Positions 51,401-61,200 of a stretch of DNA of 64,000 nucleotides are shown one piece after another (within the stretch, counting starts at the first letter, position 1; each line of letters begins with the position of its first letter). The stretch is taken from contig NW_004797368.1 in the NCBI RefSeq assembly GCF_000002075.1, positions 1,018,400-1,082,399 of the forward strand, read 5' to 3'. A program made the position numbers and the translations under genes. Source of the DNA: Aplysia californica. Lineage: Eukaryota; Mollusca; Gastropoda; Aplysiida; Aplysiidae. The notes under the pieces are model-generated. The model saw only the letters and a list, made by a program, of their open reading frames with translations. It made no database searches and was not told where the DNA came from.

Positions 51401-54400
51401 AAGCCGAGGTCGAGAACTTCATCCTCAAGATGGCGGCCGAGTTCCCACAGCGGAAGGAACAGCTCATTTTTCTCATCAACAACTACGACATGATGCTCAG
51501 CGTGCTGGTGGTGAGGCTTCGCTCTGACTTTTTGCCCTTGCATACTGGTTTATTGTAGACTGGGTTCTTCTCAAATTGGTTCTTCATTGAACTGGTTTGT
51601 CAGACACTGGTTCATTATAAAATTGGTTTGTTACACACTGGTTCATCCGGTTTGTTACACTCCTGTCCATCATAACTTGGTTTGTCACTCACTGGTTTAT
51701 TTTGAATTGGTTTTTCACATACTGGTTCATCATTATACTGGTTTGTCACTCACTGGTTCGTTTTATAAATTGTTTTGTCACGCACTTGTTTGTCACACAC
51801 TGGTTTATCATAAACTGGTTTATGAAAAACTTGTTGATCATAAACTGGTTTGTCACATACTGGTTTATCATAGACTGGTTTGTGGAATACTGGTTCTTTA
51901 TAAACTGATTTGTCTCAGACTGCTTCATCATTGAACTGGTTTGTTACACACTGGTTCATCCGGTTTATCAAGCACTAATTCATTATAAGTTGGATTGTCT
52001 CAAACTGGTTCATCATAAGCTGGTTTGTCACACACTGCTTCATTATAAACTAATTTGTCATAAAATGATTTGTCACAAGAACGCTGGTTCATTATAAACT
52101 GGTTTAGTGCACACTGGTTCATCATGAACTGGTTTATCTCACTCTGATTCATCTGAAACTGGTTTTTCATAAAAAACTGGTCCATTGCAAACTGGTTTGT
52201 CGCACACTGGTTCATCATAAACTGGTTTTTGGAAATCTGGTTCATCATGAATTGGTTTGTCACACACTGGTTTATCCTAAATTGGTTTGTCACACACTGG
52301 TTCATCCTAAATTGGTTTTTCATAAAAACTGGTCCATTGTAAACTGGTTTGTCGCACACTGGTTCATCGTAAACTGGTTTTTGGAACACTGGTTCATCAC
52401 AAGCCGCTTTGGCACACATTGGTTTGTCTTATTTAATCTGTGTCATCGTTATTAATTATGTTCACTGTCAACTTCACACCATTTTATTGATTTGCCTGAA
52501 GTTACCAAAAAATGATTTAGCTCTTCAGACTATGACAGATTTTGTACTTTGTATTTTGTACATAATATGGCTGTATGGTTGTTCTATTATTTTGTGTATA
52601 TTTTTTGTGTTATGTCAGGAGCGGACATCGGACGACTCAAAAGAGGCTGAGATGTACCGGGACCTTCTGGCTGCCCGCACGCAGGAGTTTGTGGAAGAAA
52701 TCCTGGCCCCTCACTTTGGCGGGCTTGTCACATTTGTCAAGGACGCCGAGGTCTGTCTGGAGAGAGGTCAGAGTGACAGACTGCAGCAGGAAGAGAGTAA
52801 GTAGTAGACTCCCAAAGCTGGATTGATTTGGAGGGGGGGGAGGGGTTGTTCAATTCAATGATTTTTTTCTTTAAACTTATTTTTGTATTGCCTGTGGTAT
52901 TGGATTTTTATTTGTTAGTTTGTCAGGTTGTATGTTTTATTTGGGGGGGGGGGTTGTTACATGTCATACTGTATAAGACGACGCCCGTCCAAACTGGCAA
53001 CTTTTCTCCACTATAATGGATGGTTGTCTAAGAAAGTTTCCAACTGTAGTTCCAAGCTCGTGCCCGCCCAGTCCCAAGCGACTGCCAGCACATTTGGAAC
53101 AGGCTCTGACATTTCCAGGGCAGGTGGAACCGACAGACAGAACTTTAAAAATTCGCATATATAAGCGGGACAGAATCGGCTACCTGTTGACAAGTCTACG
53201 CCTTTGACTTGGGGCTCATACGATCATCCAGCCCAGTGCATTTCAAGGCGGATACTAGAAACTAACAGGACATGGGGTCTAGGAAGCAACGGGTTTAATT
53301 AACGCCCTCCTCATTATCGCTATTTGGTTATTTATGAGGTGGAACCTCCGAATTTAATGTCCGTCTCCGATGGGACCGAGCCAAATAAGTTGAAAGTTTT
53401 GAAAAGTTCACAAAACAGCCCAAATTCAAGGACACCCAGTCTGGAATTCGAACCATGGCCATCCCCTCTATAGTCCAGCATGGAAGGGGGCCTAAATTAT
53501 ACACCTTAAAACAGCCTTGAAAAGCAAACTGTAATTTTAATGGTTAAATTGTTGCACACTAATCGACACTATTTAGATTACTTAGGAGGCATCTTCGACC
53601 TGCCTGTCAGAACCAACTCGAACGGGCTGAGCGGGATACAACGTCCCAGCAGAAAGTGAATGAATAAAATATGTACTCGATAAAAAGTCTCCATACAGGA
53701 ATCAAACTTTTAACTAACACTGACCGGTTGAAACACTGGGTATTATTTGTTCTGTTTGTTTTTTTGTTTTGTTTTGTTTTTTGTTGTTTTTTTAAGGGGG
53801 GGGGGTGTTCCTGGTTAAGCCTTTTTACGGCACTTGCAACACAATTAGGTCATATATTATAAGTGCCGAAGCTTAGTAAAAAGCACCAAAAAAAAAAAAA
53901 CACAAAAAAGTAGTAGGAAAGATAAGGACGATAGATGTTTGATAAGAAAAAAGGAGCAAACCACGCCAAAGCACCCGCCAACCACACATCTCAAAACNNN
54001 NNNNNNNNNNNNNNNNNNNNNNNNNNNNNNNNNNNNNNNNNNNNNNNNNNNNNNNNNNNNNNNNNNNNNNNNNNNNNNNNNNNNNNNNNNNNNNNNNTTG
54101 TGTGAGTATGAGAAGAGGCCTGGTATCTCAACTTATTCAATTTTTGTTTTATTGATGAATTTAGACTAAGACTCGTTAAGATCTATTGTAATATTTTCAT
54201 TTTTCTTGTCTTTGTTGTTTTTAATATGGTAAAGAAAAATAAAAGTTGGCCTATATAATGTGGATTTTCTAGGAAAAAAATCATTGTACAAAAAATACAG
54301 ACCTGGCTGATGGTGTTTAAAAGTATTTGTTCCCTCTATGGTCATTTGATGTAATTTATGATAACAAACTGGAGCTGATGATGTGAGTTTATATTTCTCC

Positions 54401-55314
54401 CTGTGTCTCTGTCCACAGAGCGAGTGCAGCAGATCGTGCGTGGATTCAACTCAGACTGGAAGCGGGCGCTAGAGAGTATCAACCAGGAGGTCATGAGGGC
54501 CTTCACAAACTTCAAGAACGGCACTCAGATTTTACAGGTACACTTTACCTTTGAGACTTTGGTGTTGTTTGAGAAAGTCTTGCTGTGTTGGAAGGGGGTT
54601 GGGGTTTTTTTTAGGCGGGGGGGAGATGGGGGGATGAAATAGCATAATAGCATGTTTTTCTTGTGTGTTTTCTTCTTCTTTTTGCCCTCAGTTTTTTCCT
54701 GTCTGTTTGTCTTGCCTTTTCTGCAACACAAAAGTACCATTGTGATATGAGTTGGTGTGCTGTGCTTCCCTTTACTTACATTATTACTATTCCTGGATTA
54801 TTTCTTTCCCTAGAAATCAAATTTCTTTTATTGAGAACTGAACAACAAAGATATATTATACCTGATGTACTGAGGAATGGCATAGTGTACAAAATTAACT
54901 ACTTACCTTGCCTATATGGAGGCTACTCATTTTACTTATCGCTGTTGTTTTTATTCTGGTAAAGAAAAATAAAATTGGGCTTCTGCCACTGTAATGCGGA
55001 TTTCCTTAAAGAAAAGATCGTTATTTTTTGTATAGAAAATACAGACCTGATGACGTATTATTAGTATTAAAGCATTTGTTCCCTCTTTAGTCATTATTAT
55101 AACAAAGTGGAGCTGGTGTGTTACATGTCATCGTGACTTATCCTTGTTGTATTTTTATTGTTTTCAGGGGGCCTTGACCCTGCTGATCCAGTACTACCAC
55201 CGCTTCCAGAAGATTCTGTCTCAGCCGGTGTTCCGGAATCTGCAGATCAAGCATGAGCTCATCAACATCCACCATGTGATGGTGGAAGTGAAGAAGTACA
55301 AGCCGACTTTCTGA
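25999..55314 (+). CDS. VPS52: VPS52, GARP/EARP tethering complex subunit, complete, 19 coding exons
   Basis: Subunit shared by the GARP (trans-Golgi) and EARP (recycling endosome) tethers, needed for retrograde endosome-to-Golgi traffic. Exons: 25999-26034, 32224-32299, 33356-33408, 34025-34100, 34382-34449, 35638-35751, 36757-36818, 37275-37425, 38235-38335, 39239-39371, 48053-48110, 48552-48685, 49658-49813, 50096-50214, 50670-50793, 51307-51510, 52619-52796, 54419-54537, 55168-55314 (TGA). Phases agree throughout; 2109 nt gives 702 aa against about 723 in human. Residues 22-80 hold GELDFTSEDFLLDEVD and GVDLRQYSKEIE; about 56-145 is a coiled-coil-like tether part with SLHKQIAACDTILERMEQML. 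FRKPMTNYQIPQ (about 225-236), DDLMGVEDTAKK (about 297-309) and KEQLIFLINNYDMML (about 537-551) are strongly conserved; the end is ELINIHHVMVEVKKYKPTF. The ATG has A at -3 and G at +4. Introns after exons 4 and 11 are U12-type. The short N-terminus MADLVDTPVSTD is less conserved, so that start is slightly less certain. Confidence 0.97.
26061..26772. mobile_element. TIR element 27 bp into VPS52 intron 1, with a nested MITE
   Basis: Ends GGGAGGACTTCCGTAACGAT and, inward from the right, GGAAGGACTTCCGTAACGAG, both continuing into CGACCAC. Flanks ATTTACCC and TTTTACCC look like an 8-bp target duplication with one mismatch, as in hAT-like elements. The interior carries telomere-like GGGTTAG repeats. 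It is split by the 26201-26695 MITE. A relative end is at 59026-59100. Confidence 0.75.
26201..26695 (+). mobile_element. 495-bp MITE, same family as 7963-9257
   Basis: Perfect 9-bp target duplication TAGGGTTTG (26192-26200 and 26696-26704). Left end GGCCACCTCTATTCTCACCC, right end GGTGAGAATAGCCACTTTC. The best complete single copy in the window. Carries the family's conserved CAAAACAAAATGGCGACCCG and a GA-rich stretch. Confidence 0.88.
27475..27690 (+). mobile_element. SINE family C 3' body in VPS52 intron 1
   Basis: ACCTTCTCGGATAAGGGGAA, CACACGTTAAAGAACACTTG and GAAGTTGCGAGCGCTGTAAA, as in 10975-11460. Confidence 0.6.
27733..29199. mobile_element. 1.47-kb element with about 150-bp inverted repeats, holding a Ulp1-PHD remnant
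   Basis: Arms 27733-27880 and about 29052-29199 are inverted copies, starting TGTTGGGCGCGAACTGTGGA and rich in GATCGCGC. TA-rich flanks. The centre holds the decayed protease and PHD-finger frame at 28352-28736 plus AT-rich DNA. It is a DNA transposon by structure; the superfamily is uncertain. Confidence 0.7.
28352..28736 (+). pseudogene. Decayed Ulp1-like (C48) protease end joined to a PHD finger
   Basis: The frame reads LQGSLPDCGAFAVAFVTSLL, then YDECEVRQHLRRCIETQKF and VAFP. The DCG holding the catalytic Cys, the downstream MR/VR-x-HL and the FP ending are typical of Ulp1-type proteases encoded by eukaryotic transposons. It runs on into IYCVCRCPDDGNLMLKCD, then FHAKCVGL and WLCSRC, the C4HC3 layout of a PHD finger. 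The PHD part carries three in-frame stops, so the gene is dead. The catalytic His and Asp half of the protease is absent upstream. It lies in the TIR element 27733-29199 in VPS52 intron 1. Confidence 0.65.
29209..31580. mobile_element. 2.37-kb TIR element with subterminal CTTACGAGGTCTGATCA repeats
   Basis: Ends CGATGCCCCCGTGATCAGAC and, inward from the right, CGATGCCCCCATGATCAGAC; about 29 of 30 bases match. CTTACGAGGTCTGATCA or its complement recurs at about 29225, 29395, 31317, 31347, 31378 and 31553, like transposase-binding repeats. Flanked by ATATATAT on both sides. Interior frames around 29840-30240 look like eroded protein, not identified. Confidence 0.72.
31761..32093. mobile_element. 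Foldback element just upstream of VPS52 exon 2
   Basis: Arms of about 135 bp (31761-31896 and 31958-32093) are inverted copies around a 61-bp loop; the inner 68 bp (TTATGGCC... to CCGTAGGTGGAC) pair best. Lies in the sense orientation of VPS52 intron 1, ending 130 bp before exon 2, so the pre-mRNA would form a long hairpin. Confidence 0.75.
34101..34381 (+). other. U12-type (minor spliceosome) GT-AG intron, VPS52 intron 4
   Basis: The 5' splice site reads GTATCCTTTA directly after exon 4, the U12 consensus GTATCCTT. The intron ends TATCCTTGACTAGTGGCAAG, where TCCTTGAC matches the U12 branch-point consensus and the branch A at 34370 lies 11 nt before the last intron base. There is no polypyrimidine tract at the 3' end, as expected for this class. 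The junction restores the conserved Tyr-Ile codons (phase 1). The intron is 281 nt. Confidence 0.88.
34690..36545 (+). mobile_element. Three SINE family D copies in VPS52 introns 5 and 6
   Basis: Copies at about 34690-34840, 35420-35580 and 36390-36545 (exon 6 lies between). Common text: GGTGGTTGGAGGG, CACTTCTTTACTTTCCCTCT, TGTCTGTCT, then a tail with CATTATTGTGTCGATATGCT and CTCTTTACTCAAACAAAC. Further copies at 44030, 44178, 47375, 58600 and 60215. About 150 bp each. Confidence 0.6.
38871..39260 (+). repeat. 34-bp tandem array built from the VPS52 exon 10 splice acceptor
   Basis: About ten and a half degenerate copies of a roughly 34-bp unit run through the end of intron 9 straight into exon 10. 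Each unit holds a T-rich tract, CTCAG or CTTAG, then a copy of the first coding bases of exon 10 (AATCTTCAATGAGTTCCTGA). The true acceptor at 39237-39238 is simply the last unit. At least eight upstream copies keep an AG after the T tract. Because 34 is not a multiple of 3, using an upstream copy would shift the frame and meet a TGA in the next unit. Confidence 0.9.
41925..42425 (-). repeat. Repeat family F copy 2 in VPS52 intron 10
   Basis: Inverted match to 2690-3070, with an internal G run at 42092-42108. A separate G run lies at 41788-41807. Confidence 0.65.
42655..42815 (-). mobile_element. SINE family A copy, reverse, in VPS52 intron 10
   Basis: Reads inverted: GGTGGTTGGTGGGTGCCCTA through TTGTTACTCTCTTGTAACAT to GACCTTATTGTATTGCAAGT. 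Confidence 0.7.
43540..43617 (+). other. Candidate cassette exon inside VPS52 intron 10
   Basis: A 78-nt open block (26 codons, phase 0 on both sides) is bounded by a good acceptor (CTTGCAG) and a GTAACA donor. It would insert IPCEETPENLSTVLRTIIRP plus six residues after about residue 290 without breaking frame. The adjoining exons 10 and 11 join perfectly without it, and human VPS52 has nothing here. It may be an alternative exon or chance; only transcripts can tell. Confidence 0.3.
44030..44320 (+). mobile_element. Two adjacent SINE family D copies
   Basis: 44030-44146 and 44178-44320 share TTGGAGGGCATCACTGAT, TACTTCTTTACCTT and the GTGTCGATGTGTATCTCTTT or diverged tail. They lie about 145 bp apart with AAAAGTCTCACATGTTCATC repeated before each, suggesting a local tandem duplication. 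Confidence 0.6.
45094..45157 (+). repeat. (GT)n microsatellite
   Basis: About 64 bp of pure GT in VPS52 intron 10. A smaller imperfect GT block lies at 45427-45471. Confidence 0.95.
45890..46220 (+). repeat. Long pyrimidine-rich tract (CT/CCT) in VPS52 intron 10
   Basis: More than 300 bp of almost only C and T, mostly TCC/TTC repeats. The open frames across it on both strands are low-complexity artefacts. Such a tract can form triplex DNA and lies 1.8 kb before exon 11. Confidence 0.85.
47118..47345 (+). mobile_element. tRNA-derived SINE family E, full-length-like
   Basis: GTGGTTTAGTGGCTAGGCAC (A-box region) and GACCTGAGCTTGATTCCCC (B box) head a body with TCTCAGTCTTTCTGCCAAGA, AAATGATGTAAATTGTCT and a GTAAAAATACACCTGCATTA end. 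Best match is 61548-61765. Confidence 0.7.
47375..47515 (+). mobile_element. SINE family D copy, diverged
   Basis: GACTGGTAGGTCATAC, TGTCTGTCTATC, GCACTAAGTGACTATTTTTG and TTCTTTACTTAAAA follow the family D order. Confidence 0.5.
48111..48551 (+). other. U12-type AT-AA intron, VPS52 intron 11
   Basis: The intron begins ATATCCTTGA, the exact AT-AC-class U12 donor. Near the end GGACCTTGACCCGGCCTCAA contains CCTTGAC, a U12 branch point with branch A at 48540, 11 nt before the intron end. The only frame-keeping end that also restores the conserved Gly of KKGFF is after CTCAA, giving terminal dinucleotides AT-AA, a rare class. Using the AG one base further would shift the frame and reach a stop within ten codons. 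A one-base assembly error at the acceptor is the main alternative. A reverse-oriented family-A SINE (48328-48508) fills much of the intron. Confidence 0.75.
48328..48508 (-). mobile_element. SINE family A copy, reverse, inside the U12 AT-AA intron
   Basis: Inverted family A: GCTTTGGTGTGATGTGCGCC through TTGTCACTCTTTTGTAACAC to CTAAAACTTTTACTAAAAAC. Ends 43 bp before exon 12 and leaves the branch point intact. Confidence 0.7.
48705..49095 (+). repeat. Purine-rich GGA/GAA tract in VPS52 intron 12
   Basis: Nearly pure A and G over about 390 bp starting some 20 bp after the exon 12 donor (GGAGGAGAAG-like repeats). The opposite strand frame is an artefact. A SINE/LINE-type tail (GATAGCATTTGTATAGCACA) follows at 49130-49210. 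Confidence 0.85.
51543..52429 (+). repeat. 15/30-bp minisatellite in VPS52 intron 16
   Basis: About 29 copies of a 30-bp unit made of two related 15-mers, ACTGGTTTGTCACAC and ACTGGTTCATCATAA. It begins 33 bp after the exon 16 donor. As 30 is a multiple of 3, both strands stay open for long stretches (Cys-His-Thr-Leu-Val and Asn-Gln-Phe-Met patterns), which explains the frames seen here; I do not call them genes. Confidence 0.92.
52975..53660. repeat. Unclassified repeat-like stretch in VPS52 intron 17
   Basis: ACGACGCCCGTCCAAACTGG with ACTATAATGGATGGTTGTC resembles the TIR style of small DNA elements (compare CAGTGGAACTTGTCCAAGAC near 40251). Farther on, GGAATTCGAACCATGGCC looks like an inverted B box. 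Base composition differs from the neighbouring intron. Boundaries not resolved. Confidence 0.3.
53815..53985 (+). mobile_element. SINE family A copy next to the assembly gap
   Basis: TTTTTACGGCACTTGCAACA to AGCACCCGCCAACCAC. The gap starts 13 bp later, so the repeat probably caused the assembly break. Confidence 0.65.
53998..54097. other. Assembly gap of exactly 100 N
   Basis: A run of 100 N in VPS52 intron 17, the standard size for a gap of unknown length. No exon is missing, since exons 17 and 18 join in frame. Confidence 0.99.
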
Positions 55315-57645
55315 GCCGTCGATTGCTTGTCTGTCTTGTTTTAAGTTCTGACGTACAGTCAAGTCCACATGAACTAAACACTTTTAACCCCAAAACAACA
55401 GTAAAACAAATTTTCAAAAGAAAGAAAAATCCCTCAATTTTATTTCTCTTTTTTCTTCTTGAACAACTTTTCTAAATGAAAACACAGCTAAACCAAAGAA
55501 AATGCAGTGGTCCCACAGTTTTCAGTTGAAGCAGACTCCACTGTATATTTATTGTCAGTGTAGTAAGAGCAATGAGAAACTTTATGGTTTCTAATTAATC
55601 ATCCTGAAAAGCTAGGTAGGGAAGTAACCCTTTTTTTTTCATGACAGTTGTGATTTGTGGGCTTGTTTATATAGCTCTGGCCTACTTGATCAGGCAGCAC
55701 TGCCTGACAAAAACTTTTGGGGCTTTAAACATTTTGCTTCTGGTGTTTTGAGAATAGTGTAGTACATCGGGCCCATGTTGGTGCATGAAAGGAATGTAAC
55801 GTAGGACCGAATTCTTGGTCTGTGATGGCTCACAGTTGGAGAAAAATCTTACATCTCTTTGTCTCCAGGTATTATTCTGGCCCGTCCATGGCTAACTTTG
55901 GAAGGGGAGAGTGCCTTTATTTTTGTTTAGGGCTTTTAGTCCGTCATCAGTTTTTGAATGTTCATGCATTATGCTGTCAAAATATCTGCTTTGAACAAAT
56001 CCTTCAGGACATCTGTTTCAAAAATAAATCAATGTCTTGGTTTGATCTGGCAGAATTATTTTTTTCAGGCCATTCTCACAGACCACTAGATTTCAGAATC
56101 TAAAGAGTCAAATTTCAACAAAAAATTACCCATTGAATTTGTAGAGTTGGAAGTGCTACTACTACATGTATTACTAGTGTCAGAGGTGGTGGTGATTTTA
56201 GGCTTAAAGTCGAAATTCAAAATTGATGACAGGTCACTTTGAGATTTTGCACAATCAAGAGTTTGGTGGTTTTTCTCATGTACATGAGAAGTTAGTACTG
56301 ACCTTCCCATTGACTTTATGTAGATGGGTTTTTTTTTACATTAGGAGCTATAAGCATTATCCTCACGATGACTTCTTTGGATCCATTCTTTAATTAATTA
56401 TACAATGGATCTTTAGTCAATGCATCTTGAAATTTAGAGCCTGGCATGGCGAATTTTGTGAGCAACAGTCAAGAATGTTCAGTCACAGAAACCTTACCTC
56501 TGTCGGAACTACAATAGATCTAGATCTAGTCCCTTCAAATAGAACTACACATAATACCAAAATGGCTTCCCATATCTGCAGCAAGAGTAATGGGTCCAGC
56601 AAACAATGAAAGCCATGATAGGAAAACAGTCAGGACCCTCACTTTATGAACAGCGCCAGTGATTCTCAGTGTTTTCTACTTTTACTTGATTTTTTTTTTA
56701 ATGGTTTCTCTTGAGCTGAAATTTTTGTATGAAGAAATGTTTGCCTTTCTGTCGCGATCCCCTCTCTCATCACAAGTGAGTTTTACACCCCGTTTCCATC
56801 TGTGGGTGGGTGTGGGATGGTGAGTTGCTCAAAGACCTCTCCAAACACAACCATGTGTCTTATAGAACCAACAGAATGCTGCATTGAAACTGCTCTCGAA
56901 GTATGTTGAATGCTTTTACAATTTACAGTCAAGAAATACTTGAATGCGACATATACATGAAGTGGGGGGGATGTGCCGAATGAAAGTATCTTGTGGATAC
57001 CTATTTATATATAATAAAAATAATATGATATACAGATTCTCTCTCTACTGTGGTGGCAGGGCTCGGTAATGTTGCAACACTGTGAACATGTATGAGATGA
57101 TTGCGTGAATGCTTATAAATGATTGTTGGTTTTTTTTTCAGTGTATCTGTCACGTGCAAATGCTGTGGAAGAAAGCTCAGAAATCTCCTACTACTTGCTT
57201 TTTGTTTTCCATGTGCAATATGTATATATATATGATTCTATCAAGAGTACGATGTTGTTTGAAAGTCAAAGGTTTCTGTTGAGAGATAAAACTTGCTGTG
57301 TGTTTGTAAAGACATTCTGCGACCGAATGTTTGTGATAACTTTCTCAGTCCAACGTGTTGGTGATGACCAAGTGTATTCATTCCTCAACATTGTGATATG
57401 ATGGGTTTTGTGTTTGCGACGTCCCAGGTTGATGTAGATGGTTTGTGAAACATAGGGGAATTTGCCACCAAAGTTTTTTAAATTTGATTTGTATATATTA
57501 TGTGTACGGTGAATCTTCTCTTCTGCTAACTCAAGATTTGAAGTGTTTGCCAGTCACACAAAGAGGTATATGCTATGGAAGTGTAAATCTGTGCTGATGT
57601 GAGAATATATATGTTTTCAAATAAAATATAAAATTATTAATACAT
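55315..57645 (+). other. Probable VPS52 3' UTR
   Basis: After the stop there is no credible coding sequence. The region lacks the SINE and MITE copies so common elsewhere, and ends at AATAAA (57620-57625). A long 3' UTR of about 2.3 kb is the simplest reading. An earlier AT-rich signal near 57010 could give a shorter form. Confidence 0.5.
57620..57625 (+). terminator. Candidate VPS52 poly(A) signal AATAAA
   Basis: Canonical hexamer at the end of a repeat-free stretch downstream of the VPS52 stop. It lies about 0.6 kb before the convergent WDR46 poly(A) signal. Confidence 0.5.
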
Positions 57646-58200
57646 TGCCTCGTTAACTTCATTACCTTTGAAATGTTTGTGTGTTTACATATCTGTCTTA
57701 CGTCATTCAATTAATCTGCAGCCAGATGGATTGTGCTCTGTCGTCATTTTTAAAAGTTTTTGGAGGGTTGGGGTTTTCTTTGTAGTTTTACATGGGAACC
57801 TAAAAAACTGAATATTCTTATCAAGAAAAAATACTCTTTGCAAAATCCCAAATCAATATTTTTAGAATACACTTTTGATAATGACTTCCTTATTATCTTT
57901 AAAGCAAGAGTTGTTTTCTTGGTAACAACATTCAGTTTTTTGGCTCTCCTGCAAAATGGTAAAAACTGCATAAATACTGTACTTTAAAAAAAATGACAGC
58001 AGTGCTGGCGACACAATAACTCAGTCCACAACCATCATAAGAAGCAAAGCAACCAGTCTAGCTGAAGAATGTCACCTTCACAGGAGCTGATCAGTTGTTT
58101 TAAACTTACCAGTTACCAATACAGAAAGAAAATACTATTACTAATAACTAAACTGCTGAAGAAATAAAAACCATCACGAGTACATTAGACATGATAATAG
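57646..58200. other. Convergent intergenic spacer between VPS52 and WDR46
   Basis: About 0.55 kb between the two candidate poly(A) sites. It is AT-rich and I see no gene, TIR element or SINE in it. Confidence 0.5.
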
Positions 58201-58206
58201 TTTATT
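58201..58206 (-). terminator. WDR46 poly(A) signal AATAAA
   Basis: AATAAA on the minus strand about 50 nt after the WDR46 stop codon. Confidence 0.7.
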
Positions 58207-58255
58207 ATTGCATTTATATCAATTCTTGACCCAACCCAACCCAAAACATTTCACT

Positions 58256-61200
58256 TTAAACAATCTTCTTCTTGAATCTGTCTAGAGCGGATGCCTTCTC
58301 TCCTTTCCTCTTTGCGTTCTGGGCATCAAACTTGCCCTCCGCCTGCTTGGCTCGAACAATCTCCCTGACCTTAGCCCTCATGTTCTCCTCCTGAACACCC
58401 TTCAGACGCTTCTGCACCTTGGATGCCTTGCTGCCTCCCTTCATCTTGTGGCGCGGCGTGAAGTCAATTTTGTCTGGCTTCAGGTACTGTAGAAATAAAC
58501 AGTGAATGATTTAGTCAGGATCATTTCTATCATCAGTTGGCAATTTAGAATTTGAGTTGAAAGCAGATTCCCTGTGTGATGCCAGGCAAGATGATTGAGA
58601 TTGGTGGAAATACCTGGCTGATGGTTGACGAGCACAACTCTTGGATCCTACTTCTTTTCTCTTCCTCTGTTTACCTTGTTTTTACTTTTTTTCCCTGCAC
58701 TAATTGGACATTATTTGTAAATGTACTCTGCACTCAAATTTTAAAAAAATGTTCAGGGAATAGAGTAGAGAGCAGTCAATATGTGGCACTGGCCAGCCTC
58801 TAATAGCTTGTAACAAGAAATCAATGGAAGAAAACTCAAAAATGTCACCTAAGGTTGAGCACTTATGCCAAAAGCACCTCTCCTTCACTGATATAAGTAC
58901 ACGCGACATCTCTCTTTCATTAGTTTATATATTTAGACCTGCATGTGAGCCTCAACCAGATTGTCTGAAAATTTTGCGCAACCCCCCCCCCCCCATAAAG
59001 AGCTTTTGTGGGTGTCATAAGGAAGGACTTCCGAGTAACGAGCGACCACCCCAACAAACACAATAAAGAAGAGACCTAACCCTAACCCTAGGCCTACCCC
59101 CAAAAAAACCTGCAACGGGCCTCATGTAAAAAGGCCAGCACAAGTCCAAAATGAAAAATTTTTTTAAATTTAAAAACCACACTCCAAAACAAACAAGGAG
59201 CAAAATAAGGCCTAGATTCTACATCTAAATTGCTATAATTGCCAATTATTGGGTTTGATACAATAACACAATAGAATTGGAATATGAATCCTCCATATAG
59301 ATCTAGTAATCTAAATAAATCTAGATCTAGATCTTGTACAACAAATGAATAGGAATAGGTCTTGAACTAGAAATCCGCATCCGATTCCGAACAGAGGTAC
59401 TCAGCTGAGTCTAAATTCTGAATAAATAAATAATTCACGCACCTGATGAAATGCTTTTTACCAACATTAATATTACAGCACAACCTATGATAGAGTTTGA
59501 CACAATAGAATTGGAATTTGAATCCTCCATTGAGGTCTCTATAATGATCTATATAGATCTAGATTCTATTAGAACAAGTGAGTCGGACTTGAATGAATCC
59601 ACACGATCTGAACAATTGAATTAGTCAACAAATGAAATTCAAAATGCCCCTCGTGCACGAAATTGAAAGTAGATAATTTAGGTTGTCGTCCTTTTTTGTA
59701 TTCGCATTTCTACTCAGGTTCCGATAATTATGTCAGAAACGCCGACGTCGGCACGAAACGAAAGTGCCGACAAAGCCGACGGGAGAAAAAGGGGATGCTA
59801 GCAGTCGGCCAGGCCTCACACTACGCACATTGACTGATACAGGTGGGCCTAGCGATAGCATCGGCCGGCTCGCGGGTCGGGTCGCGATTGTCGGATTTCA
59901 GACGATTGTCGGCAAACATGCAGGTCTATATATTCACTGGTTTATAACAAGTCAACATGATGTGAAGCCCATATATATCTCCTTCACTAAGACACTCTGT
60001 TACCACGGGAGGCTTACCTTCTTCTTGTTCCTCTCCTCTTGAAGTTCTTTTGCTGTTTGTAAGTCCACTTTTCCAATTTCACTGTCCAGTGTGATCATCT
60101 CAGGATGGACCTGGGACATGAGACAAACACAGAAGTTGAAAGTATGTTATGACAGACAAAAATGTCCAATCCCAGTTTTTTGTCAAACAGACATGGTTTA
60201 CAGTATTCTGAGATTCAAGGCAGGTGGTTGGAGGGTATCACTGGTAGGTCCGACTTGTATTTCCTGTCTGTATATCTTGTTTTTCCTTACACAAATTGCT
60301 TTTGCTGTGTGGACGTGCTTCTCTTTACTCAAACTAAACAGATTTAGGTGGTGTTACAATACAATAGCCATCACTGATGAATTTCTAAATAGACTGTTGG
60401 CAACATAGATCACTACAAGCAAAGATTTATCAAGTCTTGTCTAGAGTGATCATGTGACCCACCAATGTCCAATCAAAGCTATCTGGACAAAAAGTACCCT
60501 GGTGCAATTAATGACTTACCATGCAAGAGTAGTGAGCATTCTATATTTTTTCCAAAAGTCAATACCCAGTGGTTTTAAATTATTGAATGGAATAAATCAT
60601 TACAGGAAACAAATGTTTGCTTGTGTTTTAGTTGGTAACACAGTGTATTTGTATATAATATTTATGCACGACTCTGCGTTGAGTGTTCATTCTTCATTAT
60701 ATTTTGTGGGTTTGTCCATGAAGGTATCCAGTGTGTTGTCTTTAAAAGCGTGTACATTGTACAGTGTTTGCTGATGAATGTGTGATGCATGTTCATTCAC
60801 AACTGCAGCGTGTTTGTTCATCAATATGTGTTGTGTGTTTCTACATGAATGTATGTTGAGTATTTATCCGCGAATATGAGTTTGTTTGTCTGTTCATCAT
60901 CAATGATCAATACATACCTTATCCAGCAACATGCGGACTTCTGTCTGTTTCCTCTGAGCCTTGGACTGGAATGGGTTAGCCTCCAGGGCATCATAGTTGG
61001 CCTCTCCGGCACCTGGAAGAGAGACAAATCAGAGTTACATTCCCACACATGAAACAGACACACAGGAAAATGTACAACACATAAGTCTACATATCTCCCT
61101 CTCTGCACAAATACTGTATTCATCCCGGTTTGGTCCTAAAGGCAGGGTTGGGAGCCCACCTCCTAAATGATCTAAACTGTGTCAATGGGGGAGTAAAAAC

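Noticed and set aside
51587-52419. Open frames of 68-139 codons on both strands
   Set aside because: They lie wholly in the 30-bp minisatellite, whose unit length is a multiple of 3; the residues are simple repeats.
53939-54169. Frame spanning the N gap
   Set aside because: Continuity depends on unknown bases.
55315-58255. B3GALT4, expected next to these genes in human
   Set aside because: No galactosyltransferase coding sequence is visible between VPS52 and WDR46 or near RPS18.
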